Shown piece after piece: positions 26,298 through 35,092 of a stretch of DNA of 45,836 bases. The notes beneath the pieces are model-generated. The model ran no database searches. It saw only the letters and a list, made by a program, of their open reading frames with translations, and had not been told where the DNA came from. Each line of letters begins with the position of its first letter. The stretch's first letter is position 1. Position numbers and translations under genes: made by a program. The DNA is from CAZWCX01 sp964632945 (GTDB lineage: Bacteria; Planctomycetota; MHYJ01; WSZJ01; CAZWCX01). Where the stretch lies: positions 1-45,836 of the forward strand of contig CAZWCX010000053.1 of NCBI GenBank assembly GCA_964632945.1. The letters are read 5' to 3'.

Positions 26298-26900
26298 ATG
26301 AACATCTTCCAGCGCCGCCGGCTCGTCGTGGTCGTCGGCCTGCTTGCCGTCTGTCTGATTCCGCTGGCTGCGGGATGCAAGAAGAGCCGCAAGAAGGGCG
26401 GCCCCCGGTTTGTTCAGGTCGAACGCCTCGGGCGGCCCGCGGTCAATGAGGGGCTGATCGTCACGAACGACCTGCTGAACGCGTTCAACGGCGTGGGTCC
26501 GGACGGCGACCTGGCCGCGGCGGCGGTCCTCGGGGAAGCCGCGGCGACGCTGGCTGCGTTCGGGAACGCCCCCGCGCGCATCGGCGACATCGTGACCGCG
26601 TTCCTGCCGGACGTCATGCGCATCGACACCACGATCGCCAGTCCGGTCGGTGTCGGGGCGTACGCGAACTTGGCGATCCCGGTCGGCGCCTTGGGCGTGG
26701 TGCGCCCGGTGGCCGGACGCAAGCTCGAGGACGACGTCATCGACATCACCCTCACCGTCCTGACCGGCGGGGCGATCACCACGGACAACGTCGACTATCC
26801 GAATCCGGGCGCGAATCCGGCGCAGGGCCACAATCTCCTGAACGGCCAGGGCGTGCCGCTCGGGGCCGCCACGTTCCCGTTCCTCGCGCCGGCCAACTGA
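26298..26900 (+). CDS. DUF4331 protein, C-terminal half, as lipoprotein
   Basis: The 200-residue protein has its own SD (AAGGAGAG) and signal peptide, with lipobox LAAGC (Cys27). After a short basic linker it reads FVQVERLGRPAVNEGLIVTNDLLNAFN, which in ordinary DUF4331 proteins is the start of the second half ('V.RLG.PLVNEV.I'). It continues with VTAFLPDVMRIDTTI, GRKLEDDVIDITLTVLTGG and ends PFLAPAN, the family's usual end. The two halves are therefore separate secreted chains, one soluble and one lipid-anchored. They presumably associate. The gap between genes is 43 bases, with no sign of a recent frameshift. Confidence 0.8.
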   Translation: MNIFQRRRLVVVVGLLAVCLIPLAAGCKKSRKKGGPRFVQVERLGRPAVNEGLIVTNDLLNAFNGVGPDGDLAAAAVLGEAAATLAAFGNAPARIGDIVTAFLPDVMRIDTTIASPVGVGAYANLAIPVGALGVVRPVAGRKLEDDVIDITLTVLTGGAITTDNVDYPNPGANPAQGHNLLNGQGVPLGAATFPFLAPAN

Positions 26901-26907
26901 TCCGACG

Positions 26908-28413
26908 ATGATGCGCGAAACCACGGGTCGGGGACGCGGTCGCCCCGCGTCCCTGACCCGCTTCGCGTCCCTGCTCTTTCTCGCCGGCGTGATCCTCTTC
27001 TTCTGGCCCGACCTCGCGGGCAGGCCGCCGGGGGGAGGCAGCGAGTACCCCTACCCCCACCGTGTCGGCACGCCTCTCGACCTCGACGAGCGGATCGCCT
27101 TCGTGGAGTCGCGGGTCCAGGCCGCCCCGGATCGCGCGCTCGAGAAGGCCGCGCTCGCGTCCCTCTATCTCGCCAAGGCGCGCCGCGGCGGCGATCCGTC
27201 CTGTTGGACGAAGGCGGAGGAGACCGCGCAAGCGTCCCTGGCCGGCCTGCCGGCATTCAACGCCGACGCCCTGTTGGTCCTCGCGGAAACGGCGCAGGCG
27301 CGCCACGACTTCGAGGGAGCGATCGCGCGCGCCGGCGAGGTGATGCGGATCAAGCCGAGGAACCCCGAGGCGCTCGCCGTCATCGTCAAGTCTCTCCTCG
27401 CCCTCGGCCGTCTGGAAGCGGCCGCCGAACGGGCGGATGCGCTCGTCGATCGCTTGCCGTCGGTTACCTCGTTCACGCTGCGCGCGCTCGTCGAGCATGC
27501 GCGCGGGCGGGAACGCGAGGCGCTGCAGGACTTCCGGGCCGCCTTTCGCGTCGAGGAACATGGTGAGTACGAGACGTCCGCCTGGAGCCGGACGATGTTG
27601 GGCCGGCTGCACCTCGTGCATGGCCGCGTCGGTCGTGCCCTCGCGCTGTTCGAGGAGGCGCTGCGCATCCTGCCCCGGTATCCGCTTGCGCTGGGCCTGC
27701 GGGCGGAGGCGGAATTGCGCGCGGGCCGGATCCGCGATGCGGAACGATCGGCCCACGAGGCGTACCGGGCGAGCGAAGACCCGGCCTACCTGATGATCGA
27801 GGCGCGCATCCACGATGCCGGCGGGAGCACGGGTCGAGCGGGCGGGGCGCGCCGGCGCGCGGAGGAGATCCTGCGCCGGCGCCTGCAGGAGGGGGCGTTC
27901 GGTCATCGCGGCCAGCTCGCCCGCCTTCTCCTGGAGGGAAAGGACGAGTCGCGGGCGACGGAGGCACTCGCCCTTGCGCAGGAAGAAACCAAGTCGCGGC
28001 GCGACCCCCAGACGCTCGACACGCTGGCCTGGGCCCTGGCGCGGGCGGGGCGGTGGGAGGAGGCGCGCGCGGCGATTCGCGAGGCCCTGCGCTCCGGTAC
28101 CCGGGATCCCGCCCTGTTCAAGCGTTGTGCCTGGATCGAGGATCACCTGGAGAACTACTCCCGCGCGCGCTTCTACTACTCCCTGGCCCTCGAGTCGGAT
28201 CCCGGAGACCGGGAAGCCGCGAGCGCCTTCGACGAGTACGCAGACGAAGACGGCGGCGTGGACGGATCGACGATCCTGGGCTGGATCGGCGGCATCGCGC
28301 TGGCGGTGTCGGGCCTCCTCCTCCTCATCGGCGTTCGTCGGGACGGAGGGGAGCCGGGCGAGGCCGGGGGTCCGGATCCGGGGCCCACGGGGACGAGCGC
28401 CACCACGACGTAG
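26908..28413 (+). CDS. TPR protein with N- and C-terminal membrane segments
   Basis: The 501-residue protein starts at ATGATG seven bases after the DUF4331 stop, without an SD, so translation is probably coupled. A membrane segment (about 20-34) precedes a domain of TPR units, for example LLVLAETAQARHDFEGAIARA, MLGRLHLVHGRVGRALALFEEAL and LAWALARAGRWEEARAAIREAL. A second membrane segment lies near the C terminus (ILGWIGGIALAVSGLLLLIGV). TPR partners next to DUF4331 proteins are a recurring arrangement. The protein would sit on the outer face of the cytoplasmic membrane and may dock the DUF4331 pair. Confidence 0.85.
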   Translation: MMRETTGRGRGRPASLTRFASLLFLAGVILFFWPDLAGRPPGGGSEYPYPHRVGTPLDLDERIAFVESRVQAAPDRALEKAALASLYLAKARRGGDPSCWTKAEETAQASLAGLPAFNADALLVLAETAQARHDFEGAIARAGEVMRIKPRNPEALAVIVKSLLALGRLEAAAERADALVDRLPSVTSFTLRALVEHARGREREALQDFRAAFRVEEHGEYETSAWSRTMLGRLHLVHGRVGRALALFEEALRILPRYPLALGLRAEAELRAGRIRDAERSAHEAYRASEDPAYLMIEARIHDAGGSTGRAGGARRRAEEILRRRLQEGAFGHRGQLARLLLEGKDESRATEALALAQEETKSRRDPQTLDTLAWALARAGRWEEARAAIREALRSGTRDPALFKRCAWIEDHLENYSRARFYYSLALESDPGDREAASAFDEYADEDGGVDGSTILGWIGGIALAVSGLLLLIGVRRDGGEPGEAGGPDPGPTGTSATTT

Positions 28414-28429
28414 GGGACGCCCGGGAAAC

Positions 28430-28466
28430 CCACGGTCGGTTCCAGGTTCGATCTCCGGTGGGAGGC
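28430..28466. terminator. Hairpin between convergent TPR and FGE-type genes
   Basis: CCCACGG and CCGGTGGG form a seven-pair stem with one bulged G in the 89-bp convergent gap. The loop is long and there is no U-tract. Confidence 0.25.
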
Positions 28467-28502
28467 GGCGCGTACCCGGCTTTCGCACGACCTGCGCGAG
28501 GC

Positions 28503-30404
28503 TCACTTCCCCGTTGCGGCGGCGCAGCGGAAGCCGAGGAAGGGGGCGCGGAAGAGGGGATCGGCGTGTTGACGCACCCAGCACCGCGCGTCGTTGTCGT
28601 AGTGGTCCCAGGATCCGCCGCGGACGACGCGCGAGCGGCCGGTATCCGGCCCCTGGGGATCGACCGCCGGCGCGGTGGCATAGTAGGCGGCGTCGTACCA
28701 GTCGGCGCACCACTCCGCGGCATTGCCGCCCATGTCGTACACCCCCTCGGGAGTGCGATCTCTCCACGCCTGGCCGACGGGCAGGGGGCCGCCGCGCACG
28801 CGTCCGAGGACGGCGTGATGGATCGAGTCGGCGGCGTCTCCCCAGGGTCGCGACCGGCCCTTGATTCCCGCAGCGGCCCGCTCCCATTCGGCCTCGGTGG
28901 GGAGACGCTTTCCCGCCCAGGCGGAATACGCGACGGCGTCGAACCAGTCCACACCGGTGACCGGGAGGGCGTAGTCCGCGGCTGCCAGGGTCGTACTCTT
29001 CCAATTCGGCCCCCATCCGAGCGGCGTGTGGTCCTTGCCGCGCGGCTCGGCCCTGGAGCAGTGGGTGTGGGCGGTCGCGCCTTCGCTCTCGAGGAAGCGC
29101 GCGTATTCGCCGCGGGTCACTTCGTAGGCGTCCAGGGCGAATGCCGACAGGCTGGCGTCGTGTCGCGGTCCGGACGCCCCCGCGCGCGGTTCGTCGGAGC
29201 CGATGCCCACTTTCGCTTCGGGGAAGTAGATTGATCCCCGGGGCACCGGCGCGAGGACGAACGCGATCGCCTGTTCGCGGATTTCGACGCGTATGCTCCA
29301 CTGGCTCGCCCCCTGGGAGGCCCAGCCGAAGAAGAGGGCGCCGTCTCCGGGACGAACTTCGGCGCCCGGCGCCAGCAACTTCCCCTCCGCCCCGCCGCAA
29401 CGCACGACGAAGGGCGGTGCGGGATGGCTCGCAGGCGCGAGGCACTCCACGAGGAGCCGGTATGGGCGGTCCGGCACGGTTACGCGCGCGGCCCCGCCCG
29501 GGGCCCCGGCCGGCGGGTGCGGGCGCGTGATCGCGCGGCCCCAGGAGGTCAGCGGGAACGGGTCCGGGGACTGGAGCACCCACGCAATCGTCCCCGCCCC
29601 CGAAACCGGCACCGTGACGGCGCGGCGCCAACGGTAAACGGCACCCTCGTGGGTGCCCGATACCAGGACCGTCAGTCGCGCCCCGCGGGAGGCGCCCGGG
29701 TGAGGCTCGCAGGCGAACGCGCCTTCTCCCTCCCGCTCGAGGTCTTCCAGGGACGCCGGAGTTACCCGCACTTCGAAGTCTTCCGGCAAGATCACCGCGC
29801 GCACTCGACTCAGCCCCGCAGGGACCGGAGGGGACAAGGTGATGCGCAGGGGAGCCTGGGCGCCCGGCGCGGCGGACTCCGGCGGCGTCGCCGCGAACGC
29901 GAGTGCGGGCGCGCGGCGAATCGGCAGCGCAACCGGGAGAACTTGCGGCTCGGAAGGACCGTCCTTCCAGGAGACGGTGCAGGTCAGTTGCAGGGAGGCG
30001 GGCGCGGGGGCGTCGGCCGCAATCTCCAGCCCGTGCGCGCCGGCCGGTTCGGCGGGGCTGGTGGCGCCCGGGGGAAGGGCGCTGAGGGTCCGTTCGGATT
30101 CGAGCACGCGCGCCCACGGCTGGGCGGCCGGGTCCTGGATCGCCAGGCGAATGTACACGTTCTCGAGGATGCGCGACCCGGCGTTGCGGAGGTGGACCGC
30201 CAGCCGCAGGCGCTCCCCGGCCTCCGCCGACCCATTCCCGTTTCCCGGCGCGGCGGCATCCCCGGGATGCGCGTCCTCGACCTCGCGCAGCGCCCAGGTC
30301 CCCCCGCCGCCCGTAGGGTAGGGGGCAAGGTCCACCCGGGCGCCCGCGCGGGCGAACGCCCCCGCGGCGATCAACAGGGCGAACGAAGCCGGCACGCAGC
30401 GCAT
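28503..30404 (-). CDS. Exported protein with C-terminal FGE-sulfatase-type domain
   Basis: The 633-residue protein has a signal peptide (1-22). A beta-rich region of about 370 residues follows, including LRLAVHLRNAGSRILENVYI, like NEW3/CARDB-type modules. From about 400 it has a formylglycine-generating-enzyme-type domain: ALDAYEVTRGEYARFLE, GKRLPTEAEWERAA, DMGGNAAEWCADWYD, RVVRGGSW and FLGFRC. True formylglycine generators carry two cysteines shortly after RGGSW; here that stretch has a single Cys, as in PvdO-like or binding-only relatives. It starts 13 bases after the pilin-like gene, with GGAGGGG overlapping that gene's stop. Confidence 0.85.
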   Translation of the reverse strand: MRCVPASFALLIAAGAFARAGARVDLAPYPTGGGGTWALREVEDAHPGDAAAPGNGNGSAEAGERLRLAVHLRNAGSRILENVYIRLAIQDPAAQPWARVLESERTLSALPPGATSPAEPAGAHGLEIAADAPAPASLQLTCTVSWKDGPSEPQVLPVALPIRRAPALAFAATPPESAAPGAQAPLRITLSPPVPAGLSRVRAVILPEDFEVRVTPASLEDLEREGEGAFACEPHPGASRGARLTVLVSGTHEGAVYRWRRAVTVPVSGAGTIAWVLQSPDPFPLTSWGRAITRPHPPAGAPGGAARVTVPDRPYRLLVECLAPASHPAPPFVVRCGGAEGKLLAPGAEVRPGDGALFFGWASQGASQWSIRVEIREQAIAFVLAPVPRGSIYFPEAKVGIGSDEPRAGASGPRHDASLSAFALDAYEVTRGEYARFLESEGATAHTHCSRAEPRGKDHTPLGWGPNWKSTTLAAADYALPVTGVDWFDAVAYSAWAGKRLPTEAEWERAAAGIKGRSRPWGDAADSIHHAVLGRVRGGPLPVGQAWRDRTPEGVYDMGGNAAEWCADWYDAAYYATAPAVDPQGPDTGRSRVVRGGSWDHYDNDARCWVRQHADPLFRAPFLGFRCAAATGK

Positions 30405-30417
30405 GATCGTCCCCTCC

Positions 30418-31569
30418 CTAGTGGCGGACCGGGCTGTAGACGATGAAGCCTCCGGTCGGTTGCGTGTTCTGCAGGTAGTAGTCGTACACCGCCTGGTTGT
30501 TCTCGTAGTACACGAGTTGGGGCGGAACCGGCGAGCCGGGCGGGGCGGTGTGGGGCCATGGATCGTACAAGTAGGGTCGTCCGTTCGCGTCGCGGCCGAC
30601 GACGATGAAGTGGTCGGGACTTCCGTCCGGTCCGGAGGGGCCGAACTCGTCGACGCCGAGAGTGATCGATTCGCCCGGCCGCAGGTTGTTGACGCTGGTC
30701 GCGAGTTGCGCGGGGGTCATGGTGGTCGCCTGGTTGTTCGCCGACCCCGGCGCGCCGATCCGATTGCCGCCCGGATCCACCCCCTGGCCGAGTTCCATGA
30801 CGGCCTGGTAGTTCTGCGGTCCCCCGGCCGTGTAGAAGTAGGTCCCGGCCCCGCCCGACGTCAGGCTGTACCCTTCGTACATCAGCTCCATGATCGTGCC
30901 GAGGTCCCGGTGATCGAGCGTCTGGCCGGCGAGCCGGTCGCGGAGGTCGCCGAGGGTCTGGATGTACTGATCGAGGGGGATCGCGCCCACCATGGGAGGG
31001 GGGCCGGCGGAGTAATTGGGGACGGTCCCGTTGTTGGCTCGCAGCATGAGATCGGCCAGGAGGCGGTCGACGGCTTCGGGGCCGGCCATGACCCGGCTGG
31101 CCAGCGCGCTCGCCAGCGCGCAGCGGACATTGTCCCAGTTGGTTTGGGGATTCTGGTCGATCTGGGTCATGCCGGCCAGGATGGCCTGGGGGTTCCAGGC
31201 GTTGGGGTGGGCGAGGGTGAGTCCCGGCGTGACCTCCGTGTCGTCCGGCGTCCGCGCGGCGAAGCCGCCGCCGGGATTGGTCGTGGCCGCTCCCGGCGCC
31301 GGCGCGGAAACCGTCGGCAGCGTTCCCGGGACGTTCGGGGCCGCGCCGGGGCCGCCGATGAAGTCGGAGTTGAGCGGGGCGACCGGCGCGGATTTGGCGA
31401 TCGGTGTGCCGTTGTCGAGCGCCTGCGTGCTGCCCGCGAACCGGCGACTGAGGTTGCGTCCGAACGCGGTCACCAGGGCCACGCCGACCGCGATCATGAG
31501 AAAGGCGATGATGATCCACTCGGACGAGGCGGCGGCACGGCGCCCTCGAGGGAGACGAATCGGGATCAT
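30418..31569 (-). CDS. Pilin-type signal fused to a papain-like (C39-like) domain
   Basis: The protein has 383 residues. The first 48 resemble a type IV/Flp pilin N terminus: basic leader RLPRGRR, AASSEW placing Glu17 at the +5 position, then the hydrophobic helix IIIAFLMIAVGVALVTAFG and polar NLSRRF. A Pro/Gly linker runs to about 118. The rest resembles C39-type papain-fold domains: NWDNVRCALASALAS supplies a candidate Cys150, and PDHFIVVGRDANGRPYLYDPWP a candidate His and Asp/Asn. An ORF extension upstream is rejected because GGAGGG precedes the ATG at 31569 by six bases. I infer a peptidase or peptidase-like protein anchored through a pilin helix. Confidence 0.7.
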   Translation of the reverse strand: MIPIRLPRGRRAAASSEWIIIAFLMIAVGVALVTAFGRNLSRRFAGSTQALDNGTPIAKSAPVAPLNSDFIGGPGAAPNVPGTLPTVSAPAPGAATTNPGGGFAARTPDDTEVTPGLTLAHPNAWNPQAILAGMTQIDQNPQTNWDNVRCALASALASRVMAGPEAVDRLLADLMLRANNGTVPNYSAGPPPMVGAIPLDQYIQTLGDLRDRLAGQTLDHRDLGTIMELMYEGYSLTSGGAGTYFYTAGGPQNYQAVMELGQGVDPGGNRIGAPGSANNQATTMTPAQLATSVNNLRPGESITLGVDEFGPSGPDGSPDHFIVVGRDANGRPYLYDPWPHTAPPGSPVPPQLVYYENNQAVYDYYLQNTQPTGGFIVYSPVRH

Positions 31570-31682
31570 GATCGACCCTCCGGGGTGGAACCTGGACGAC
31601 AGGCAGCGTAGCACGTCGCCCCGCGGGCCCGGTAGGGGAATTGATGCGCGGGGGTGGGGCGTGCCCCGCCCCGCGCCGGTGC

Positions 31683-33365
31683 TTACGAACCCTCCAGAGC
31701 CGCGGGTTTCACGGTCCACAGCTGCAATTGGGTGTACCCGAGCGGAGTCGAAGCCGGATCCACCCGGAAAACGGCAGCCAGAACCCCGGCGTACGGCGGC
31801 AGCGGATTCACGGCACTCACCGGAATGGAGTCGGCGGGCGCCCCTCCCGCTCGGAAGTGTCGCCAGGTCCGGGCCATGGCCACGAGCAATTCGGCCGGAT
31901 TGACCGCTCTTCCGGCCAGGTCGACGGCGGCGGGCACGGCGCGCGGTCGCGACGGCGTCCCGTTGCGCGTCCGCTCGAGAGCGGCGGCCGCGGCGGCCAC
32001 GATCTCGCCGGCGGCGGTGGAGAATCCCCCCCCGCGAGGGAGGTCGGCGGGCGTGGCGATGGGGCCGAGCAGGCCGCTTGCCGCCACGGAAGGGGGAAGC
32101 CGCCCGGTATAATGACGTGCGGCCAGCGCCCCGGCCAGGAGTTCGAAGGCGTCCGCCAGCGAGCAGGCGCCCCCCGGGATCGCCAGCCAGTCCGGCAGGG
32201 AACCCCGCTCCCCCGTACGCGTCAGTTCCACCGCCATCGTGTCGAGCGGGTCCCCGGTCACCGCCGAGAGGTCCGTCGTTCTTGCCAGCCGGGTCAGTTC
32301 CCCGGGCGTGACGAACGCCCAGCCCGGGCCCCGCGAGACGAGGTCGTCCCGCAGTCGCTCCAGATGCTCGCGGAGCGCCGACCGATCGATGCCTCCCGTG
32401 ACGGAATCGGGGGTGGCGATCAGTCCATAGTGCAGGAACCGGGAGCGGGTCCGGTCGAGGGATTGCAGCACCGCGCGCGCCTCCGACCAGGCGAGCCGTG
32501 TGGATAGCTCGGCATCCGGCCCCTTCTTGGTGTTCAGCGTCCCCATGTACGAAAAAACGTCGCCTGTTCCGCCGAGGGCGAAGATCCGCTCCTGGAGCGC
32601 GGGCGGGGCACGCAGGGCGTGGGCGGCCACGGGCACGCCGGCCTGGACGACCGGGACGGGAACCACCGACTGGAACGCGGCCTGGACCGGCGCGCCCTGC
32701 GTTCCGGCATAGGTGGCGATGGTGAGCGAGGCGCCGTGACGCGCCAGCGTATCCTCCACGAGGCGGACTCCGCCGGCGCGCCCGGGATCGATCTCTCCGC
32801 CGAATCGCCGATCCAGTCGCATGGCTCCGGTCGCGATTTCCGGCGTCAGCCGGTAGGAGCGGGCGAAGCGGGCGAAGTCGGCCACGGCGGCGAACGCGTC
32901 GTCCCAGGTCTTTCCATGGGTCAGGTCCAGCGGCGGGGAGCGGCGCACACCCCCGAGGAGGTCGGTTGGAATCGGATAGGGACCGTGAGTCTCCTCCCCG
33001 TGATAGCCGAACGAAAGGTACGGGTGCGCGGCCAGGTCCGGGAGAAGCGACGGATCCTGGCGCTGCAATTCCTCCACCAGGATCCCGTCCAGGAAGAATG
33101 TGACGGGGATCTTGACCTCCCGCACCACTTCGGCGATTTCGCGAACGTGTCGGGCGGTTGGGTAGGTGCCGCCGCCGCCGACGTAGTGGTGGGAGTAGAC
33201 CCACACATGGACCGGGGCATCCCCCGACCCGGCGGGGCGCGAGGCCCGCCGGCGCGGCTCCGCGTCGCTCCCTCCGGACATCCAGGCGCAAAGGCCGAGG
33301 AAGAAGATTCCCCACGCGAACGGGACCGATCCGACGAAGGAGGAGCGAAGTAGTCCGGCGTTCAT
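31683..33365 (-). CDS. Exported polysaccharide-deacetylase-like protein
   Basis: The 560-residue protein has an N-terminal membrane or signal segment (13-30). From about 50 it has a NodB-like barrel: HVWVYSHHYVGGGGTYPTARHV, PVTFFLDGILVEELQ, and FGYHGEETHGP, where deacetylases place a metal His. The motif order resembles the deacetylase fold, but the canonical D-D and HxxxH ligands are not clearly in place. Residues from about 395 on form a second helical domain (TAAGEIVAAAAAALERTRNGTP, NPAELLVAMARTWRHF) like pseudomurein-binding-type repeats. A strong AAAGGAG SD precedes the ATG. It follows a related gene 54 bases upstream. Confidence 0.65.
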   Translation of the reverse strand: MNAGLLRSSFVGSVPFAWGIFFLGLCAWMSGGSDAEPRRRASRPAGSGDAPVHVWVYSHHYVGGGGTYPTARHVREIAEVVREVKIPVTFFLDGILVEELQRQDPSLLPDLAAHPYLSFGYHGEETHGPYPIPTDLLGGVRRSPPLDLTHGKTWDDAFAAVADFARFARSYRLTPEIATGAMRLDRRFGGEIDPGRAGGVRLVEDTLARHGASLTIATYAGTQGAPVQAAFQSVVPVPVVQAGVPVAAHALRAPPALQERIFALGGTGDVFSYMGTLNTKKGPDAELSTRLAWSEARAVLQSLDRTRSRFLHYGLIATPDSVTGGIDRSALREHLERLRDDLVSRGPGWAFVTPGELTRLARTTDLSAVTGDPLDTMAVELTRTGERGSLPDWLAIPGGACSLADAFELLAGALAARHYTGRLPPSVAASGLLGPIATPADLPRGGGFSTAAGEIVAAAAAALERTRNGTPSRPRAVPAAVDLAGRAVNPAELLVAMARTWRHFRAGGAPADSIPVSAVNPLPPYAGVLAAVFRVDPASTPLGYTQLQLWTVKPAALEGS

Positions 33366-33419
33366 GAGATGGCTCCTTTCTTGAAGCAGCGGCGTTGCGG
33401 TGCCTGCCGGGAGTTCGCA

Positions 33420-34865
33420 TCAGCGCGGGAGTCCGCTTCCGGGTTTTCGTTCCCGCCGCGCACTCCCCTCGACCGCGGGGAGGTCGATCGCATCCGGCAC
33501 TCGGTTCCATTCGACGCCCAAGGCCCGCGGGTATCCGATCCCGGGCGAATTGGCGTTCGCCCACTGGGTGTCGTGGTGAAGACTGACGGCCTGCACCCGC
33601 GGGTGAGAGGCGAGGGTCTCGAGTACCGCATCGAACGCCCGGCAGATCGCCTCCTGCTGGCCCATCGGCCGCGGACTGGCCGGACGCATCTGCAGGGGGG
33701 GGCGACGGATATTCCCCAGCCGGGAGGACCAGGTCTCGAGGGTGTAGTCGTCGGTGGCGTGCCAGGAGACCCGGGCGGCGTAGACCCGGTCGGACCGCAA
33801 CCGGTTCAACTTCGCGCGCACTTCTTCGGCCGGCGTCCCTGCGTGCGACAGGCCCGCGGCGAGGGCGCGCCAGGCCTCCGTGAGCGCGCGGGCGGTGCCG
33901 TCGGGATCCCGCGACAGTGCGGCTTCGAATCGGGCCCGATCCCCGTCGGTCGGTCGCACTTTGTCGAAGGTGGCGGTGAACTCCGGGATCCGTCTCACGT
34001 CCAACCACCGAGAAACCTCCGGCAGCGTCCCCGGGTCCGAACCGGCGGCGCGCGCCCACTGCGCCGCTCGCGCCAGCTCGTCGAACAGAGAACGCGCCTC
34101 GCCGACGGACGAGGACGCGCCGCTCGCCAATCGCTCCATCCGGCGGCGAATGCTCAGGTACGCATCCACGCCCGGATGTCCGTCGGTCGCTCGGCAATCC
34201 AGGACCGAGCCGACCAACCGGTGGGGATGGAAGAGGATGTTGTTCTTGTCGATGGACTCGAGTCCGTGCGCCTGGAGCGCCCGGGTCGCGTCCCCCGTTT
34301 CCCAGTCTGCCCGCAGCCGGTCGGCGATCGTCCCGCCGCCTTCCAGGGGCGTGACCCCGAAAACCCGCTGGATGAGGACCAGGGGACCCGGGCGGGAGCG
34401 GTCGATCTCAAGCGTGCGCGGATCCGTTCGATAGAGGTCTCGTTCCGTCGAAACCAGGCCCGCGTAACGGATCAAGCGATAATGCTGCCGAATCGTCGGA
34501 CGGGACTTCCGAATCCGCTCGATCAGGCCGGGGTCCGCTTCTTGCAGCGCCTCCAGCACGTGCCCGGTGAACGAGAGTTCCACCACGGGGATCCCGAGGC
34601 GGGTCGTCGTGTCCAGGAACCGATGGACCGCCTGTGCTTCGCGCTCCGGACGCAGGAAGTCGTTGATGTTGAGGGTGAAAGTGACGAAGACGGGCGCCGG
34701 GCCGCTCCCGGACCACGGACCCAGGTCGACGAACCCCGAGGGGGGATCGCAGAATACCGGTGCGCGATCCCCGACCGCGGGTTCCGCGAAGGCGAATCCG
34801 CCCGACGCCGCGGTGAGGATCCAGGGCAGGAGAAGCATGAGCCATCGGTTCCTGTGGTACGTCAT
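33420..34865 (-). CDS. Exported deacetylase-like barrel protein, unknown function
   Basis: The 481-residue protein has a signal peptide (1-28, ending FAFAEP). The rest looks like an alpha/beta barrel: PAPVFVTFTLNINDFLRPE, LGIPVVELSFTGHVLEALQEADPGLIERI, and a C-terminal VQAVSLHHDTQWANANSPG. The order 'strand, helix, constrained turn, LIERIRKSRPTIRQHY' parallels the downstream protein (FFLDGILVEELQRQDPSLLPDLAAHPYLSFGYH), so I take the two as diverged paralogues of a NodB-like family. No catalytic set is certain. It is the first gene of the four-gene minus-strand cluster. Its start is chosen for GAGG at seven bases. Confidence 0.6.
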   Translation of the reverse strand: MTYHRNRWLMLLLPWILTAASGGFAFAEPAVGDRAPVFCDPPSGFVDLGPWSGSGPAPVFVTFTLNINDFLRPEREAQAVHRFLDTTTRLGIPVVELSFTGHVLEALQEADPGLIERIRKSRPTIRQHYRLIRYAGLVSTERDLYRTDPRTLEIDRSRPGPLVLIQRVFGVTPLEGGGTIADRLRADWETGDATRALQAHGLESIDKNNILFHPHRLVGSVLDCRATDGHPGVDAYLSIRRRMERLASGASSSVGEARSLFDELARAAQWARAAGSDPGTLPEVSRWLDVRRIPEFTATFDKVRPTDGDRARFEAALSRDPDGTARALTEAWRALAAGLSHAGTPAEEVRAKLNRLRSDRVYAARVSWHATDDYTLETWSSRLGNIRRPPLQMRPASPRPMGQQEAICRAFDAVLETLASHPRVQAVSLHHDTQWANANSPGIGYPRALGVEWNRVPDAIDLPAVEGSARRERKPGSGLPR

Positions 34866-35002
34866 GGCGCGCCTCGCTTGCGGATCGACGAACCGGCCCG
34901 GGCAGGTTGCCGGGCCGGGAGGCGGCGCGTCCGGCACCCGGACCACCGTCGCCCGGAGAGGGAATGCGGTCGGCCGGCGGTTCCGCCGGAGATTCCCGCC
35001 GA

Positions 35003-35032
35003 TTGCGAGAAATCCCGGGACTGGGCTCAAAT
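35003..35032 (+). promoter_or_regulatory. Possible promoter of the ECF-kinase operon
   Basis: TTGCGA, an 18-base spacer and TCAAAT lie 60 bases before the sigma-factor ATG. The match is modest, and an autoregulated ECF promoter cannot be excluded. Confidence 0.3.
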
Positions 35033-35092
35033 CCCCCGTGCGGGACGGTTCTCGGAGCGGGGAACGCGATATCGAACCGGAAGGGTGCCGAC

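Noticed and set aside
31570..34197. Upstream extension of the pilin-signal protein to 1259 residues
   Set aside because: The extra part overlaps the two deacetylase-like genes in a different frame and looks like shadow sequence; a strong SD and start lie at 31569.
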